Assembly (NCBI GenBank): GCA_000310025.1 | Contig: FN649736.1 | Location: 5,246,978-5,310,977 of the forward strand | Direction of reading: 5' to 3' | From: Ectocarpus siliculosus | Lineage: Eukaryota > Sar > Phaeophyceae > Ectocarpales > Ectocarpaceae | DNA: 64,000 nucleotides | In this document: positions 21,122-33,900 of the stretch, piece by piece | Numbering within the stretch: position 1 is the stretch's first letter | Layout: every line of letters begins with the position of its first letter | The notes under the pieces: generated by a model | The model's input: only the letters and a program-made list of their open reading frames with translations | Database searches by the model: none | Told to the model about the DNA's origin: nothing | Position numbers and translations under genes: made by a program

Positions 21122-24100
21122 GAACAGCAACGGTGGCCCCCGTTGGGTGTTGGCAGACCTGACGAGGGACAAGATCCGATCCTTGCAGCAACAGGCAGGG
21201 GAGAAAGAGATTGGCCAGGGGGGGTGGCAAGGCTTCATAGACGAGGTGATTTGCTCTTCAGGGAATGCAGAACAAGCCGTTCTAGATGTCCCATGTTCAC
21301 CAACAATACGACGTTAGGGACCAAGGGATTACTGCCGGAAACTACAGCAGGAGTCCTTGTAGAAGAACAAAGCACAGACCTAAACAGCTTTTGGCAATCA
21401 CAAGCTTTCATTCACTATACTCACCTCCCAGTGCAAGGTTGCGCATGCTTCTTCTGATCGCCATCCACTACGGCAATGCTCCTCAACTGACAGGTTACGA
21501 GGGCGTTGGTGGTGGGAAGGCAGGCCGGGGACAAGATCCTCCCCAAGTTCTTCCCGCCCTTGGGCAGCTCGCTCAACAGGCCGGCGCTCGTGCTGCGAGC
21601 GCTGTTGTGGCTGGCGCCCTGCCCTGAGGCGGAGATCATGTGCTACGACTGGGCTCGTTCTTATCCAAGGTGCCTTGCTCCTTTTATCCTCAAGCAACAC
21701 TCGTGCTTGCTTGCTGTTAAACTTCTTGCAATTCCTGTATGATATTTTCGAGACGAAACCGAAAGTCGCCAGTAGTGTCGGTTGTTGTTGTGGCCGATTG
21801 CAAAACGCGAGTGGCCGATGGTGAGCTCGACGAAAACGCAGCGCTCCGATTTCCCCACCGTAGCCAACAACACACCTCTTTCGGTACGCGCACTTGCTCG
21901 TTGACGCGGCGGGGTGGTGGCTTTCATCAGGGCCGGCGGTCTATCTGTGCTGGCATCTGCGATCGCGGAGAGCGTGTTATCGGGGGACTTTTTCACCGCC
22001 AAGAAGCTCGGTTTCGCTCAGCAGATCGTGTCCGGGTAAGGCGGGGGGGGGGGGGGGGGGGGATTCCAATGCTTGTTGTACATGACTACATGTAAAGGTT
22101 CTTGATGGGGCGATATTGACACGTCGTAACCAGGTCCAGCAAGCGGTGAGTCTACATAGTGTGTTCACCAAAGCAGGTGCTTATTAGGAAGTGTTCCTGT
22201 ATGTGTGCTGCTGTCGCTCATGATGATGGCCAGCAGACCCTCCCCCGCGCCCTGCTGACACTCTTGTCTCCTTGTGGTACGCCTTTTTGTGTCTTTGTGC
22301 GTCCGTTCCTCCGTCCGTGTGGCGTTGCCTAAAAAAAAAAAAACGACCCAAAAAAACCCCAGGGGAATGGTTCCACTTCGGGTGCGTCAACCTCACTAAG
22401 AGGCCACCAGGGCGGTGGCTGTGCCCAGGCTGCACGGCGCAGCGGCGGCAGTCCCGCCGAGGCGGGGGGGGCGGGGCGGCGGNNNNNNNNNNNNNNNNNN
22501 NNNNNNNNNNNNNNNNNNNNNNNNNNNNNNNNNNNNNNNNNNNNNNNNNNNNNNNNNNNNNNNNNNNNNNNNNNNNNNNNNNGGGGGGGGGGGGGTAGGG
22601 TCTGGACGCCGTGGTGGTCAAACTAGGGCAGTCAGTTCTTGCTCTAGTGTGCTTTGCGGCCGGCACTTGCCTGTATGCGTCAGTCAAAGTTTTCTTCCAT
22701 TCTGCTGTCCATGAAGCATACGTGTGTTTGTATCTTGCTACGCATATGCGTCACAGCTCGCCGCACCGGACGTCACGTGAGGCCAAGATTAGCATTAAGA
22801 AGGATCGAAATGAAGCCGACTTGACTCTTGGCAACATTTTAGGCCATCACCCTGCGATGAAAGCATGCTTCCTTCTCGGACCTCATCTCCCCCTGCGATA
22901 TACATGAAAACGTGACAAACCGTGATGACAGTCAAGCTGGCGGGGGCAATTGGGGCCAATCGGACGCGATCGTGGTGAAAGCAAGGAACCAGGTCGTCGT
23001 GGAGGAGACGGAGCGTGCCCTTGCAGAGGGGTGCCGCAAAATCATGGTTCTGTATGGCGGGTTGCATATGCAGGTGAGACGAGATGGGTACGGTACGTAC
23101 TTGTGGATTCTGTTGAATGTATGACGCTGGGCACCGAGATTTTCATGCAGCACAAACTATTTTAGTTCGACGGTGATACTGCTGTTTCACGAAAAATGCA
23201 AGTCTCGAGCTTATCGTGCGTTTTTTTTTTGTGTGTTGCCTCATGTATTTGAGTTCTGTGCTCGATATTGCACGGGGTTCCTTCCACGAAGACCGCGAGG
23301 CCTTCGTGATGAGCGACCAGCGTAATGAAACTTAGCTGCAATCAGAATGTCAGAGTTGCCTTGGCTTCGTCCATGTATTACTGTCGCCGGCGCTGAACAT
23401 ACTCTTGAGAATCAATTCTCGTCAATACTTTGGGTCGAACAAATTTATGCTAACGTACCTACTCTTGTTTATCTCGTTCGATTCCCTGCATGCACGTTTT
23501 TGCAACTACATGCTGCTGGCGTTTACTTTTTATGTCTTGTGTTTTTTGTTTGACAGGATTTGACCTCTCAGCTGTGCAAGCAGTTGGACGCTACCCAGGA
23601 TATCACTGGCTGGAGGACCGCGTGGGTAGTGCCGACAAGAGCGAGGCAGAAAGCAAATGCCGCAACTTCACCAGTACCGCCACGCATGGCCTCAGCAGGT
23701 AGGTGCGGGTGCTGCGGAAGCTGACGGCTTTCTCTTGCTCTATTGCTCGTGTTTTCCCGAAGATACCTCACCCCGACCTCTTGTAAAGAATCCAGCGACG
23801 GTGATATGGCAGCTTCTGTAAGTTCTTCCAGCGCTCGACCATTGGTTTGTCCAAGCCAAGCATTGCTCTTCGTCTCCGCCGAAACTTGGTTAGTTTCTTG
23901 TCGAGCTGATGAGACAACAGCAGTGGTACGCCGCTGAGTACTACAAAAACTCTGCAGCACCCCGCTCTTGCTCGACATGTCTGACCGACAGCACCAAGTC
24001 CGCACTCTGACCCTCTGATCTTAAAACCAACGTTGTGGTCTCTTGCGCATGTTCGTCTTTAGATGCAGCGGCAGGAAGGCTTGAGCAAGGGCAAGGGCAA

Positions 24101-24763
24101 GGGCAAGTCGGGATGCTCGGAGACGAGACGAACGCCGACGGCATGGCTCGGTGGGGTCCGTTGGGTGTGGCAGCACTGGCCTACGTTGCCGTAGGAGCGT
24201 GGGATTGGACCGATACCGTCGAGGCTCTAGCGAGGTTCGTGATCAACACGGCGGAAGCCTCGGGCTGGCCTACCACCACAGGGATCACGATTCTTCTTTT
24301 TCCTTTCTCTGGGAGCTTCATGACGTTGGGATGCACCCTCTAGACTCTTACAGTGGATAATTTTAGTGTGGACGCTCTTCGAGATCTCGAAGGAGACTCA
24401 AGCAACACTACTATCGTACACGCGACGTCCTGGCGCTTGTCTTCTTTCCCTTGTGTTTCATGCGAATCGCTAATCCCACTGGCTGTCGGTCGTGCCATTA
24501 AAAAAATTCTAAACCAACACCTCAAACGCAACTAACCTACGCCTTGTCACGTACCATCTGATCTCCTTCGACCCTCGAACGAATGACGACCACGTGATGA
24601 CGTCATGTCGTGACGTCATGGCAGGGAGCTGGAGACCGGCGGACCTCCCTTGGAAGCTTTCGGATCGGCGTTGCTGGTGTTCACGCTGTACGTGGCTCGG
24701 CACGCCTATCTTTACTACGGACTAGCTCGGTGGCTCGTTCAGTGGGAGAAAAAACTGTTCTGA
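19853..24763 (+). CDS. TraB/GumN (TIKI-like) family protein with C-terminal membrane segments
   Basis: Members of the TraB/TIKI superfamily share conserved Gx2H and E motifs; eukaryotic ones are membrane-linked and some are proteases. Eight exons: 19853-20335, 20970-21245, 21494-21669, 21931-22035, 22932-23073, 23557-23698, 24075-24234, 24625-24763; phases agree, 540 aa. Seen: an N-terminal hydrophobic leader (LSAGVALGVSAVFIALQGAS), IVLVSMVHLADQAYYTEIM (the MVH motif), SYDRVLFELIAG, LARNYGLSAQLNCLNY, PRWVLADLT, KARNQVVVEETERALAEG, KIMVLYGGLHMQDL, then hydrophobic stretches LGVAALAYVAVGAWDW and GSALLVFTLYVARHAYLYYG. A poly-serine run encoded by (AGC)n interrupts exon 2. An in-frame non-ATG extension exists upstream, but the ATG at 19853 is chosen. 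The acceptor of exon 7 could instead be at 24069 (two extra residues). The intron 22036-22931 contains an assembly gap and a stray PHD-finger exon. Confidence 0.85.
21063..21119. repeat. (AGC)n microsatellite encoding poly-Ser
   Basis: About 18 AGC/CAG triplets inside coding exon 2 of the TraB-like gene, read as a serine run between CKERIDDGTSR and RRNSNGGPRWVLADL. Confidence 0.95.
22361..22482 (+). CDS. Orphan exon: C-terminal half of an ING-type PHD finger (partial)
   Basis: After an acceptor-like cccag at about 22356-22360 the plus strand reads EWFHFGCVNLTKRPPGRW then LCPGC. This is the second half of a PHD zinc finger of the ING type (family pattern: E-W-F-H-x-x-C-V-x-L-x2-x-P-x-G-x-W-x-C-x2-C), the histone H3K4me3-reading module. 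The first zinc-ligand half was not found upstream, and the frame runs into a G-rich stretch and the 100-N gap. It lies inside an intron of the TraB-like gene on the same strand. It may belong to a nested gene, a duplicated fragment or a misjoined contig. Identification of the motif is strong, its gene context is unknown. Confidence 0.7.
22483..22582. other. Assembly gap (100 N)
   Basis: Exactly 100 N, a usual placeholder for a gap of unknown size, flanked on both sides by G-rich homopolymer sequence. A G run of about 20 also occurs at 22042-22062. Confidence 0.98.
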
Positions 24764-26057
24764 CGGAAGCGGTTTTCTTTTTGGTGTTGCGGGTCGCGAA
24801 GCAGGATATGTTGATTCTTCTATAACGTTTTCCTCGCACGGGGTGTGTAATGTACGTAAGCATATGTGCAGGCACGGCGGTTCTACGCTACCTGCTGAAT
24901 GGTCTGGGATTGTTGATAGGGACAAGCTTGGAGGCAATTGTACTGTTTGCGTGCCGGGTGATGAAGTGACGTTTCGTGGGACATCGCAAGTTTCATGTTT
25001 TGATTGGGGGTGTTGGTAGTTTTGTGTGTGGTGGGGGGGCGGCGGCAAGATAGACACGATGATGCGAGATTGTAAATAAATATCAGCCGGACCCAACGTA
25101 ACCTCCTCACCACAAAGGAAGGGCAATTTCTATCAACAAGTAATTGGCATGGATCTCTTCCGTGCGTTCTATAGGAGCGCCGTCGACAACAGAGCGTTAC
25201 TCCAGGCTGTTGCTGATTCTTCAGCAAGCAGCTTATAAGGTCGCGCTTCAACTGCGCAACAGCAGCAGCGTGTGCCGGTTGCTGCTGCTGCTGGCGACAC
25301 AACGTGTTGACACAACATTACAATTGGGTGATACGCGGGGGGACCGGGCGCGACGTGATGTGGTGCGAGTTTAGGGTATTGGGCTGACTGAGGGAGCGCC
25401 CAAAGCCCGCTCGAGTTATCCAAGAATGTGTGAAGATCTAGCCATGGCTTTCCTACCCAGCAAGATTGAATTAGTCATTTATAACACTCCGTTTTTGTTC
25501 TTAAAAAAACACCACGTAATGAAAGCAGGGGATAGTTGAAAGAAAGAGATTGAAATAAGCCACGGTTGCGCTTCCCAGACCCAGACAGCAACTGTCTATG
25601 GCGCCAAGCTACATACCAAATCATCCGCGTACTTTACTCTTACGACCACACACGTTCCCTAATGGCCTGCAGCGTTCAAGCCAGCAATCACCGCATATTT
25701 TTTCAACCCGTGTTAGTAGGGCATGGCCATCCCTTTAACCTCCTTTTCCCCCTCTTCTTCTTATCCTCCTCCTGAATCCTTCTTTCTCTACACAAACTAC
25801 ATGACGATTAACGAAAACTAAAAACAAATATCGTTCATAGTTTGCACACACACAGGGTTCACAGTTTGTACAACGCACCTGCAAAAATGGCCGAAAGCCA
25901 AAAAAAAAAATACACGGACCTAAGTCGCACTGATGCTCATGCACCGTCTACAGCTTGATAAATACCTTTCGAGCGTACGAGTAGCTTGCGTCTCTTGAAA
26001 CGAAGCTCACCACAACATTGCACCAAAACACGTAGGGTACGCTAGACCAGACTATTA
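24764..26057. other. Convergent intergenic region
   Basis: About 1.3 kb between the stops of the TraB-like and HVA22-like genes. No exon was supported on either strand. It includes a short GCA/AGC triplet cluster (about 25260-25290) and AT-richer sequence around 25470-25520. Confidence 0.4.
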
Positions 26058-29000
26058 CTATCGGTTCACCTCTTGCTGCTGCGGCGGCGTTAGCGGCCGC
26101 ACGGGGGTGGATGCAACATCAGAACCGAAAGTCCAACGATCCATGCACCGTTCCCCGAAATCCAATATGCGACCCCCCCCTCGGAATAACGGCACCTGCA
26201 GCCACAGCAACAACGCCAGCTCGGCGTGTGCGGCGAGGGGCAGTACTCTTAGAATCCCGCCCAGACACAAAGACAAGTGCCACCAGCTCCCGTAGGCTAC
26301 CCAGTACGTGAGCCACCGGACCCGGGCACTGTCGGCAGATGTTGCCAGCGCGGCCCAGGCGGTGGAGACAGCCGAGGTATTCGATCTACGACCAAGGGTC
26401 TTGGAGAGTGCAACAGTCGGCGCAAGAGAGGGGAGGACGGGGGGGGGGGGGGAAGCAAGTGACGTAACATGGACTCCACCGCGCCTGAGGAGCATGGACT
26501 TTTTTGAACCAGTTGTGTACAAAGTACTTTTTGTAGGTCTGGCGAAAGGACAAGGTGGTTTCTAAACCAACACAGCATGGAAACATCTCCAGCGCCCGCG
26601 TCAGTTGGATCGGTACAGATGTTATCACGTACTGAGCAGACACCGGGACGGTTTTTAGTGCGAAGACAGCAACAACAGTAGCACAAGAGGTGCTGGTGAA
26701 GAAACTAGGCGATACAAACCTACACATGTATATGGAAATTCGCTAGCCCCCAAATATGGGTGGGATTATCGGAAAACGACCGGCAGGCTAGGCCACAAAC
26801 GGCGACGACACATGATCACCGCCTCTGAAGGCCCTGCCGCCGACATGGTGGGAAGGCAGGCTAAATTCGTGTCAAGACCTTAACGGGCTATCGCTGTTGT
26901 GCAAATTCGCGAGCGGCATAGTACGCAGTCAATGGAGTACAGCCGTACAATGCACCCGCTGTACACCAGATGGGCATCCGGCGACACGCATCTATCACCC
27001 GTTCCAGCAAATTTACCGCAAGCCAACTTGCACGGCTAGGCTCTGATTGAAATGTACGTCCTCAAACCTACAGACCCTGCTACCCCCGAAAGGGGGCGGT
27101 AGCATCACCTTGATGGAGTTGAACGAGGGGATCACTAGTCCAGCGTACAGGCAGGCTAGCTCGGTCATGAAGGAAGGAGTTAAGAAGAAGGCCAGCGCCG
27201 GCACCAGCATCCAGCTGTCTGTGATGTTGTCGACAAGCAACTATAAAAACGACGGGGACGGTTGGGCGGACAATCAGCTGACACACCGCGCGAACAGGGG
27301 AGGGAGAGCACGGCGCATCAAACACAAGACGACAAACAAAACTCTTCCAATATTTCGGGAATAGTTTGCGGCGGAAACAGGTGTAGTGGGCATGTCGAAC
27401 ACGACTGTGACCAATTCGGAAGAAAAAGCAAGGGTTTCACGCAACCAAACAGGTGAGGTAAAGATTTGCGCGACATTGCAGCTGAATGACATTCAAAGCC
27501 ACACCTCATATCAACGCACAAGAAGCAACAACACTGCCGCATGATCTAGGAAGGAAGATCCTCTCAAGTTTACATGCAACTGTAACGGCCGAAGGCAAAT
27601 GGAACTACCAAAGTCCATTCTGCATGCCTGCCATCACCACTTGCTTCTGCATGTCATCACCACTTGCAGGGTCTCACCTCCGCCTTCTCCTCTGTCAGCA
27701 GCCGAACGAGTACCAGCAGGTCTTGAACTCTCTTCAGCGTCCCGGTGTAGCCGTTCTGGGGCATGCGCAGGTCCTTCACATACGTGTGAACAAGCGGCTC
27801 CAGCCAGGCATACACAACCTGCACACAGCAGTACGGTATGCGAGCTTCACTTGGGCAAGGGATAACTAGCCTACAGGTCCTCACTGCCTCCTTTTCCACA
27901 AAGAGCAACGCAACGACTGCAGCACCACACGGCCAATGCCGCCCGCCACACGTGGTCCAATTCTCGTGGGTTTCAACGTCCCGACCGGGTCGTGCAAAAC
28001 ACACCGATAATGCGCTTGGTAGAGCACCGTCAAACTTACGCACCAGAAAGTCTCGGCGTGGCAGGGAGGGGAAATCTGCCACGACAAAACCTATGCGTAG
28101 TGCGTGAAAGCAATCCACAGGAACACAACATTGTACGATGAAGTTTTCACCGCTCCCCGCACCTCTCCGGACAAACGGGGGAGATCACGAACGGACAAGA
28201 GAGCAAGAAGCCAGGGAAAACGAAAAGCAACCGCCCCCTCTAACGGCCTCTCTTGCGGTGTGTACACACACGACGAAACCTTACCTGCAGCCCGCTACCA
28301 GGCCCCGGAAGGTGCATCCACAGCGCCAAGAAAAACGCGACGGTGCGCACGTACGGCGTGAAGAATGTCTCTGGCACGTACGCCGCCAGCAACCCCCAGC
28401 ACCTCGCCACCGTGAACACAACCCAGTACATCAGCACCCGGTCCACGTCCTGCGGCATCACGCCAGCGCCGCGCGCCAGCCCCGACCTAGCCGGCGTGCC
28501 CGCCCCGGGTGTGCCCGCCCTGGGCTTGCCCTCCCGTGGTGTCCTCGCTCCCGGCGCATACAAAACTGGTGCTTTTGCCGCCGTCCCCCTTGTGCCAGCG
28601 CCGGCTGGCGTTCCGTTAACAGAGCTGCCGCCGGCGCTATCCTCGTCATTGACCGCGTTCTGGCTCCTGACCAGGAGTACCAGGTAGACGGCGTAGAGCG
28701 TCGGCCAAGTGGCCGTCGCGAACACCCAGAACTTGTCCCGGAGGCTTCCGGTCAGGTCCGGGGCCAGCCACGCGAAGGAGGCCGCGGCCGTCCAGTAGAC
28801 CACGTGGGGGAACGCGCGCGCGGAGAGCCGCAGGTTCCGCTCCACCGACGCCGTGAAGGACATGTAAGCGGTGTTGATCCTGGCGCGGAAGTTGCGCACC
28901 CGGCGCCGGGCGCGGGGTATGTACCGCTGCCGCACGATGAAGCGCCGCAGGAGGACGAGCGCGATGAAGAGGACGACGGCGGCGGCCTCGGCGCACAGCG

Positions 29001-30693
29001 TGGAGGCCGGCAGCGAAGCCTGGTACTTGCAGACGGTGATGGCCGCGGTCTGGGCGTGGGGCCATACGGCCCGCGCGAGCACCGCCAGGAACTGGAGCAC
29101 GGGCGAGAGGAAGAGCGTTAGGACCGAGAACCAGGCTGACAGCGAGTGCCAGGAGGTCTCGAACGCCGCTTGGAATGCCAAGACGAACTCCTTTTCGTGT
29201 CGTCCGTGGGACGTCCGTTAGAGCGGGGAGAGGAAGGGCGCACAGAAAAAGGGGGGAGCAACCAAGGAAGTTAGACTATTGTGAGTGATGTATCGTGAAA
29301 AGAGGAAATTGCCCTCGTGAAAAGAAGAGGAAAAGGTCCTTGACAAACGTTGTTCGGGGAGTGTAGGCTTGTTTAAAGGTCCACCTCCACAACATTGGGA
29401 ACAGCATCAGCAAAAGGGGACGGCCGGACGAGGCGAGCTGAGCTGCGAGGTACTGGTGGCGGTTGATCCTACCGAAAATCTAGAGCAGTGATCCTCGGCA
29501 TGTGTACATTGTATACGGGATCTATCATCTGACACATACTGGTCGATGGTGGTGCCACCACGGCAACGGTGGTACAGCAGTAGTGTAGGACCTCGCTGGT
29601 ACTGCTCTTGTTTGTTACGAAAATAATGGGAAGAACAATCCCTTTGTTCTTCAAGTGCAGCAGCGAAGCCGACAGCTTCGGGCGTGTTCGGGTGGTGATG
29701 GAATAGTCTAAAATACAGTCTACAGAACCAGCGTCCCCCTTCACACCGATGGCACTTCTGCCGAGAAAAGAGCATAGCAGCCGCGTTCTGAATTGGGGCA
29801 AATGCAAGCCTACCGAAAGAGAAGTAACAACACACGCATGTCCTGCATACAATGATAGGGCATTCCAACACGAACGTGCAGACAACAAGGCACGAAGACC
29901 AAGCCTCCCGACTCCCGACCCTCTGAACACGCCCAACAAGACACACAGCCTACGAGGTAGTGATGGTTGCAGTACTGGCTGCTGTTCAGTCAGAGCATTC
30001 GAAAATCTTCGAATCATCACTGGGTATCTACAGCAAGTCGTGTACATAAGAGAACTGTAGAAGTCAAACCATACTGCTGTACAATGTATGAGACCGGCAG
30101 GTAAGAGTGCCGTCGTGTACAAGGTTGTCAACCCTCTACATGCTGCTTCGTGTGAAAGACCGTCAGGCGGGAGCCGTTACTTCACCTGCAGTACTGCTGT
30201 AGAGGTGCATATTTTGAGGAAAACACTCTCCACCGCATCGTGGATGGGGCATATGCTTATGTAGCTTTCGGACATTCTGCGCGACTGCAAATGAACCATC
30301 ACAGCCCCCACTGGCGTCCGTTGTGCGCAAAGCTTCGGCTTGCGGAGGGATCGGCGAACTCGCCCACAGGGACAAGGGGACAACCAACCGCCATTGTTGT
30401 GCATGTTGCAAGGTTATCAGCGTCACGCCTCGTTCAATTAGCTTAACCAGTCTACAGTACGTCTCAAGTGTTCTCCTTCTTAGAACAGTACGGTACACAG
30501 CAGTCGCCGGGCGCCTACCCATCGTATCTTTACTCTTCCAAGCAACGTCGCTCTCTCGCATGCTGTCAGTTTAGCGTACCTTGAGCGAAGGAACCTCGAT
30601 CGAGAGTAGCTCTTTCACCAGCGTGCGGAGGGCGAGGAGGACCTCCGACCCCTCAATTTTTTCACAGACATCGGCACCTCCTTCGTCCACCAT
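26058..30693 (-). CDS. Protein with two TB2/DP1/HVA22 (REEP-like) membrane modules
   Basis: TB2/DP1/HVA22 (REEP/Yop1) proteins insert hairpins into the ER membrane and shape it. Exons on the minus strand: 30693-30580, 29190-28285, 27818-27678, 27240-27109, 26399-26058; all phase 0, 544 aa. Exon 2 holds hydrophobic segments and then ATWPTLYAVYLVLLVRS, a Gly/Pro/Thr-rich loop, MYWVVFTVARCWGLL and FFLALWMHLPGPGSGLQ: module 1. Exons 4-5 repeat the pattern: YAGLVIPSFNSIK, WLTYWVAYGSWWHL, AELALLLWLQVPLFRGGGRI: module 2. The family signature is a P-Y-x-S-x-K element, a YW-V/I-V element and a hydrophobic L-W-L-x-x-P followed by G. The first exon (MVDEGGADVCEKIEG start) is linked only by phase and position across a 1.4-kb intron, so the N-terminus is less certain. 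It is head-to-head with CFAP298, 244 bp apart. Confidence 0.75.
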
Positions 30694-30937
30694 ACCACAA
30701 AGTGTTGCCACCCCGAGCGCACTCCTCAGCCCCTCAGCTCCTCAGTGTCCTGGCAATGCAACGCGTGTGTGGTGCGGCGAAGAGGCCCATCGCATGGGAT
30801 TTGACGTTTGGTAGATACCTACCGTTTCTTGACTGATCTTTGCGGCGCCCCCACAGACAGGTGATTTGGACCCGCAGCCCGACACGGCACTGCTTCGACC
30901 AGCACACGACACGAATACGTCGCCACTTAGAGCCATC
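30694..30937. promoter_or_regulatory. Short divergent promoter region (HVA22-like / CFAP298)
   Basis: Only 244 bp separate two divergent start codons. It must contain both transcription starts, assuming the first exon of the minus gene is correctly assigned. No named element was recognised. Confidence 0.45.
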
Positions 30938-33900
30938 ATGGTGGTAGTTCAAGTGAAGCGATCCGATACAGACGTTTTTCTGGTGGAATCCACCATCACA
31001 GAGTCCAACGATGCTCTCGTTCGAAGGCTGGTGAGTCGTCGTACAATGCAAACGAAGTTCAAAGAAGGATCTCCGACACTTTGAGAGACCGCACCCGTTT
31101 CGGTCTTCACACCGCCCCAAGCTACAAGCTACAAGTAGGGCAGTTGTTGTCGACCGCCCCCAGCTTTTCATGGGAACAGGCTTGCGGTGGGATTGCTGTT
31201 ATGGATCTATGGATAGCGCACTCGTTGCGTAGTTTGCAGGAAGGTGTATGTAAAGCAAAAGTAGATCCTCTCCCCCTGGGAGATCTCCGAAGCGATCCGT
31301 TATCGGTTACGCTTGGACTGTTGGGAGTTGGGAGAGCCAGACAGAGTTCCCTCGCCGGTTCGGGTTGCCACGGAGACACAGAGACATAGAGACAGTCAAG
31401 CATATGTCCAGGATAACCAGCCACAGCAGATAAAAAACCACGAGCAATTGTTTCGTGTTATTCTACCATTTGTTGAGACCATGTATTCAGAGACGTGGCC
31501 TCCTCTCACAAATGTGCTCCGTAGACTCCTGCTGTAGACTACGAAGAAAAGACTGCTGCAGCATACCGTAGACAGGAACACGCATAGATCTACTGTACGG
31601 CTGTACCATCTAACCTAATGGTAGATGACTCTCACGCAGCTTACGGCCTTCACCAGGGCATATCCGAGAGAGATGCCACTCTCATGTTACAGCGTAACTA
31701 CCGCAGCTTGCAGTATTCAGCCGCTAGCACTCCGCCCACGACGTGATGCTTGTCTGTCTCCTCCTCTTCGACTGCTGTGTACAGCTAGCAGACAGCAATG
31801 CAATCTCTCCCCTCTCTCTCATACCTACACGGAACACAGACAGCGGACCGACCTTCTTCCGTAGATGAACGTAGTCGAGACTGCTGTGGCAGCTGAGTAT
31901 CTGAGTTGCAGAAACAATTAAATGGTCTGATAGAGGGTACAGTAAGGCTTCTCCCAAAGAGACGTAAAGTGCAGAAGAGCTTGTCTGTCACAGCCCCGCC
32001 CATGTAAGCTCAATACAGCAGTCGGGTTTCCCCTAGAGACCTATGAGGCGGGTGGCAGGTGCAGGACGACTCAACACGCTTGGCACCAAACAGTAATCAA
32101 GACTTACAGCTCAAGACGTGTATTTTACTTCCAATACGGCAGGTGTTCGCTATAGAAGGGCGGTCAGCCTGGCACATACCTGCCCTATCGAGGGACCCCG
32201 CCTGCTGTAGTGCATACCCCCGCAACCACTGAACGAATACAGGACACCAAACTACCTTCTTCCCCATTGTTGCCCACTTATCTGACGCTGCAGGTTAAGA
32301 TATGGAATACACGCCTACGGCTGATGCAGCTCGTGGAATCTGCTCGAGACATGGGCAAGTACGGGCCCTCGAAGCCACCAGCAGAACATGGTCTTGACGA
32401 GGTGAGGTGTTGCCCTCTCTCCTGCAGGGAGGGTGTCAAGGCACTCTATACACCCTCCGATGCACCCAACCACATCAGTTCAAGTCCGGTAGCTATCCAA
32501 ATGCATGTTACGCCGTGTGGTCGCATCGATGTTCTCGCATGGTTTGGCTCGTTGTGTTCGTCTAAACGCTGTTGCATAGCTTCCGTCGGCTAGAGTTTTT
32601 CCCGTCTGAAAGGTCGTGCGCGACAGCTCTTGTACCAGAGGTCCCGTGTTGATTTCAACGTCAACCAAGTCGTGGTGTTGATGTGGACGTGCTGACAGGT
32701 GAAAGAGGAGTACGAAGGGGCGTCCATCGATAAAGGGCCGTACTACCACCCAGACCCAACAGGCAAGTGTGCTGATCCACGCATAAACCCCAGGCAGTAA
32801 AAGTATACTTGAAGTACGTACAATAGTAGTCGTGCGTTGACCCGACTGGTATCGCAGCGACCACCCGTCATGTTTACAGACTTGTATTTTCCTTGTGAGT
32901 GTGTGTCGAGTGCTGACGTGTCTTCACACACAACGAATCGGAAGACCGTCCTTTGCTACGTATGTTGTCACGAATCGAGCTGTTCTCTCTACAGTATTTT
33001 CCAGGCAACTTCGACAGGCATTGCTGCTCGCTTTTACCGCCACCGCGATTCGCGTCGCTGACAACGTTGCGAGACCGAGAAGGTGTTGAAAACACGCGGA
33101 ACAGGTTTGCCACTGCTAAGGCTTGGAGAGGGAAGATTCCTAACTTTTCTAGCTCATTACCTCATTCCTTGTGCATACATGTGTGAGCACCCCACAACTA
33201 CCCGGCAGCCGCAGGAAACTCCCCCCTCTCCAAGCTTTGTTAATGGCGGCTTTCCAGAGCATGTGCTCACATGTTTCGCTGTCTCTCGCGACGATGATGC
33301 CACATCACATATATATCAGGCAAGCGGACCGGAAACGGAGTGGGACCCCAGCTGTGCGAGACCTTGGAAGGCGTCTGTGTCGATGCGGAGGCCTTGCTGG
33401 GGAAGGAGCAAGCGCAGCGTCGGGTAGCCGTGACGCAGGAGGCGCTCGACGAAAAGATGGACAATATTCGCGGGGCTGTCACTATGGGTAAGCAAGATTG
33501 CTGACAGCTGCAATACGCGGGTGTGTTGCGAGTGTGATACGGATGCCATGGTTTTGACGTATCAGTCTATCTTCTACGTTTCATGTCGAGTTAGAGAGAG
33601 CCACGAGCGGTAAAGTGCTGATTTTTTTAGTTTTTCAAAGTCCGGTGTTCCAGAACCGTCGTTTTCGCTTTCCAGCTAAGATCGCCAAAATGAAGCGGAT
33701 CAACTCAGAAACGCGTCTGGTTTAGAACATCCCAAGCTTGCATGCAAATCCTGTTTCAAATGCAGAGAGCAGTGTTACGGCGTTGCGCCAGGCACCTACG
33801 AGGTCATTCAAAACAGCTCCCTCCCACCTCCACTCCTCTGCCCTCTCCGACACGACAACAAACAACACATCGCGCAGCGTTTCCGATGGGTCTCCCGGAG

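Noticed and set aside
22184-22714. Open frames crossing the 100-N gap
   Set aside because: Length is an artefact of N; only the PHD-finger portion before the gap is supportable.
28138-29121. 327-aa plus-strand open frame
   Set aside because: Arg/Pro-rich shadow antisense to exon 2 of the HVA22-like gene, which has hydrophobic, family-matching sequence on the minus strand.
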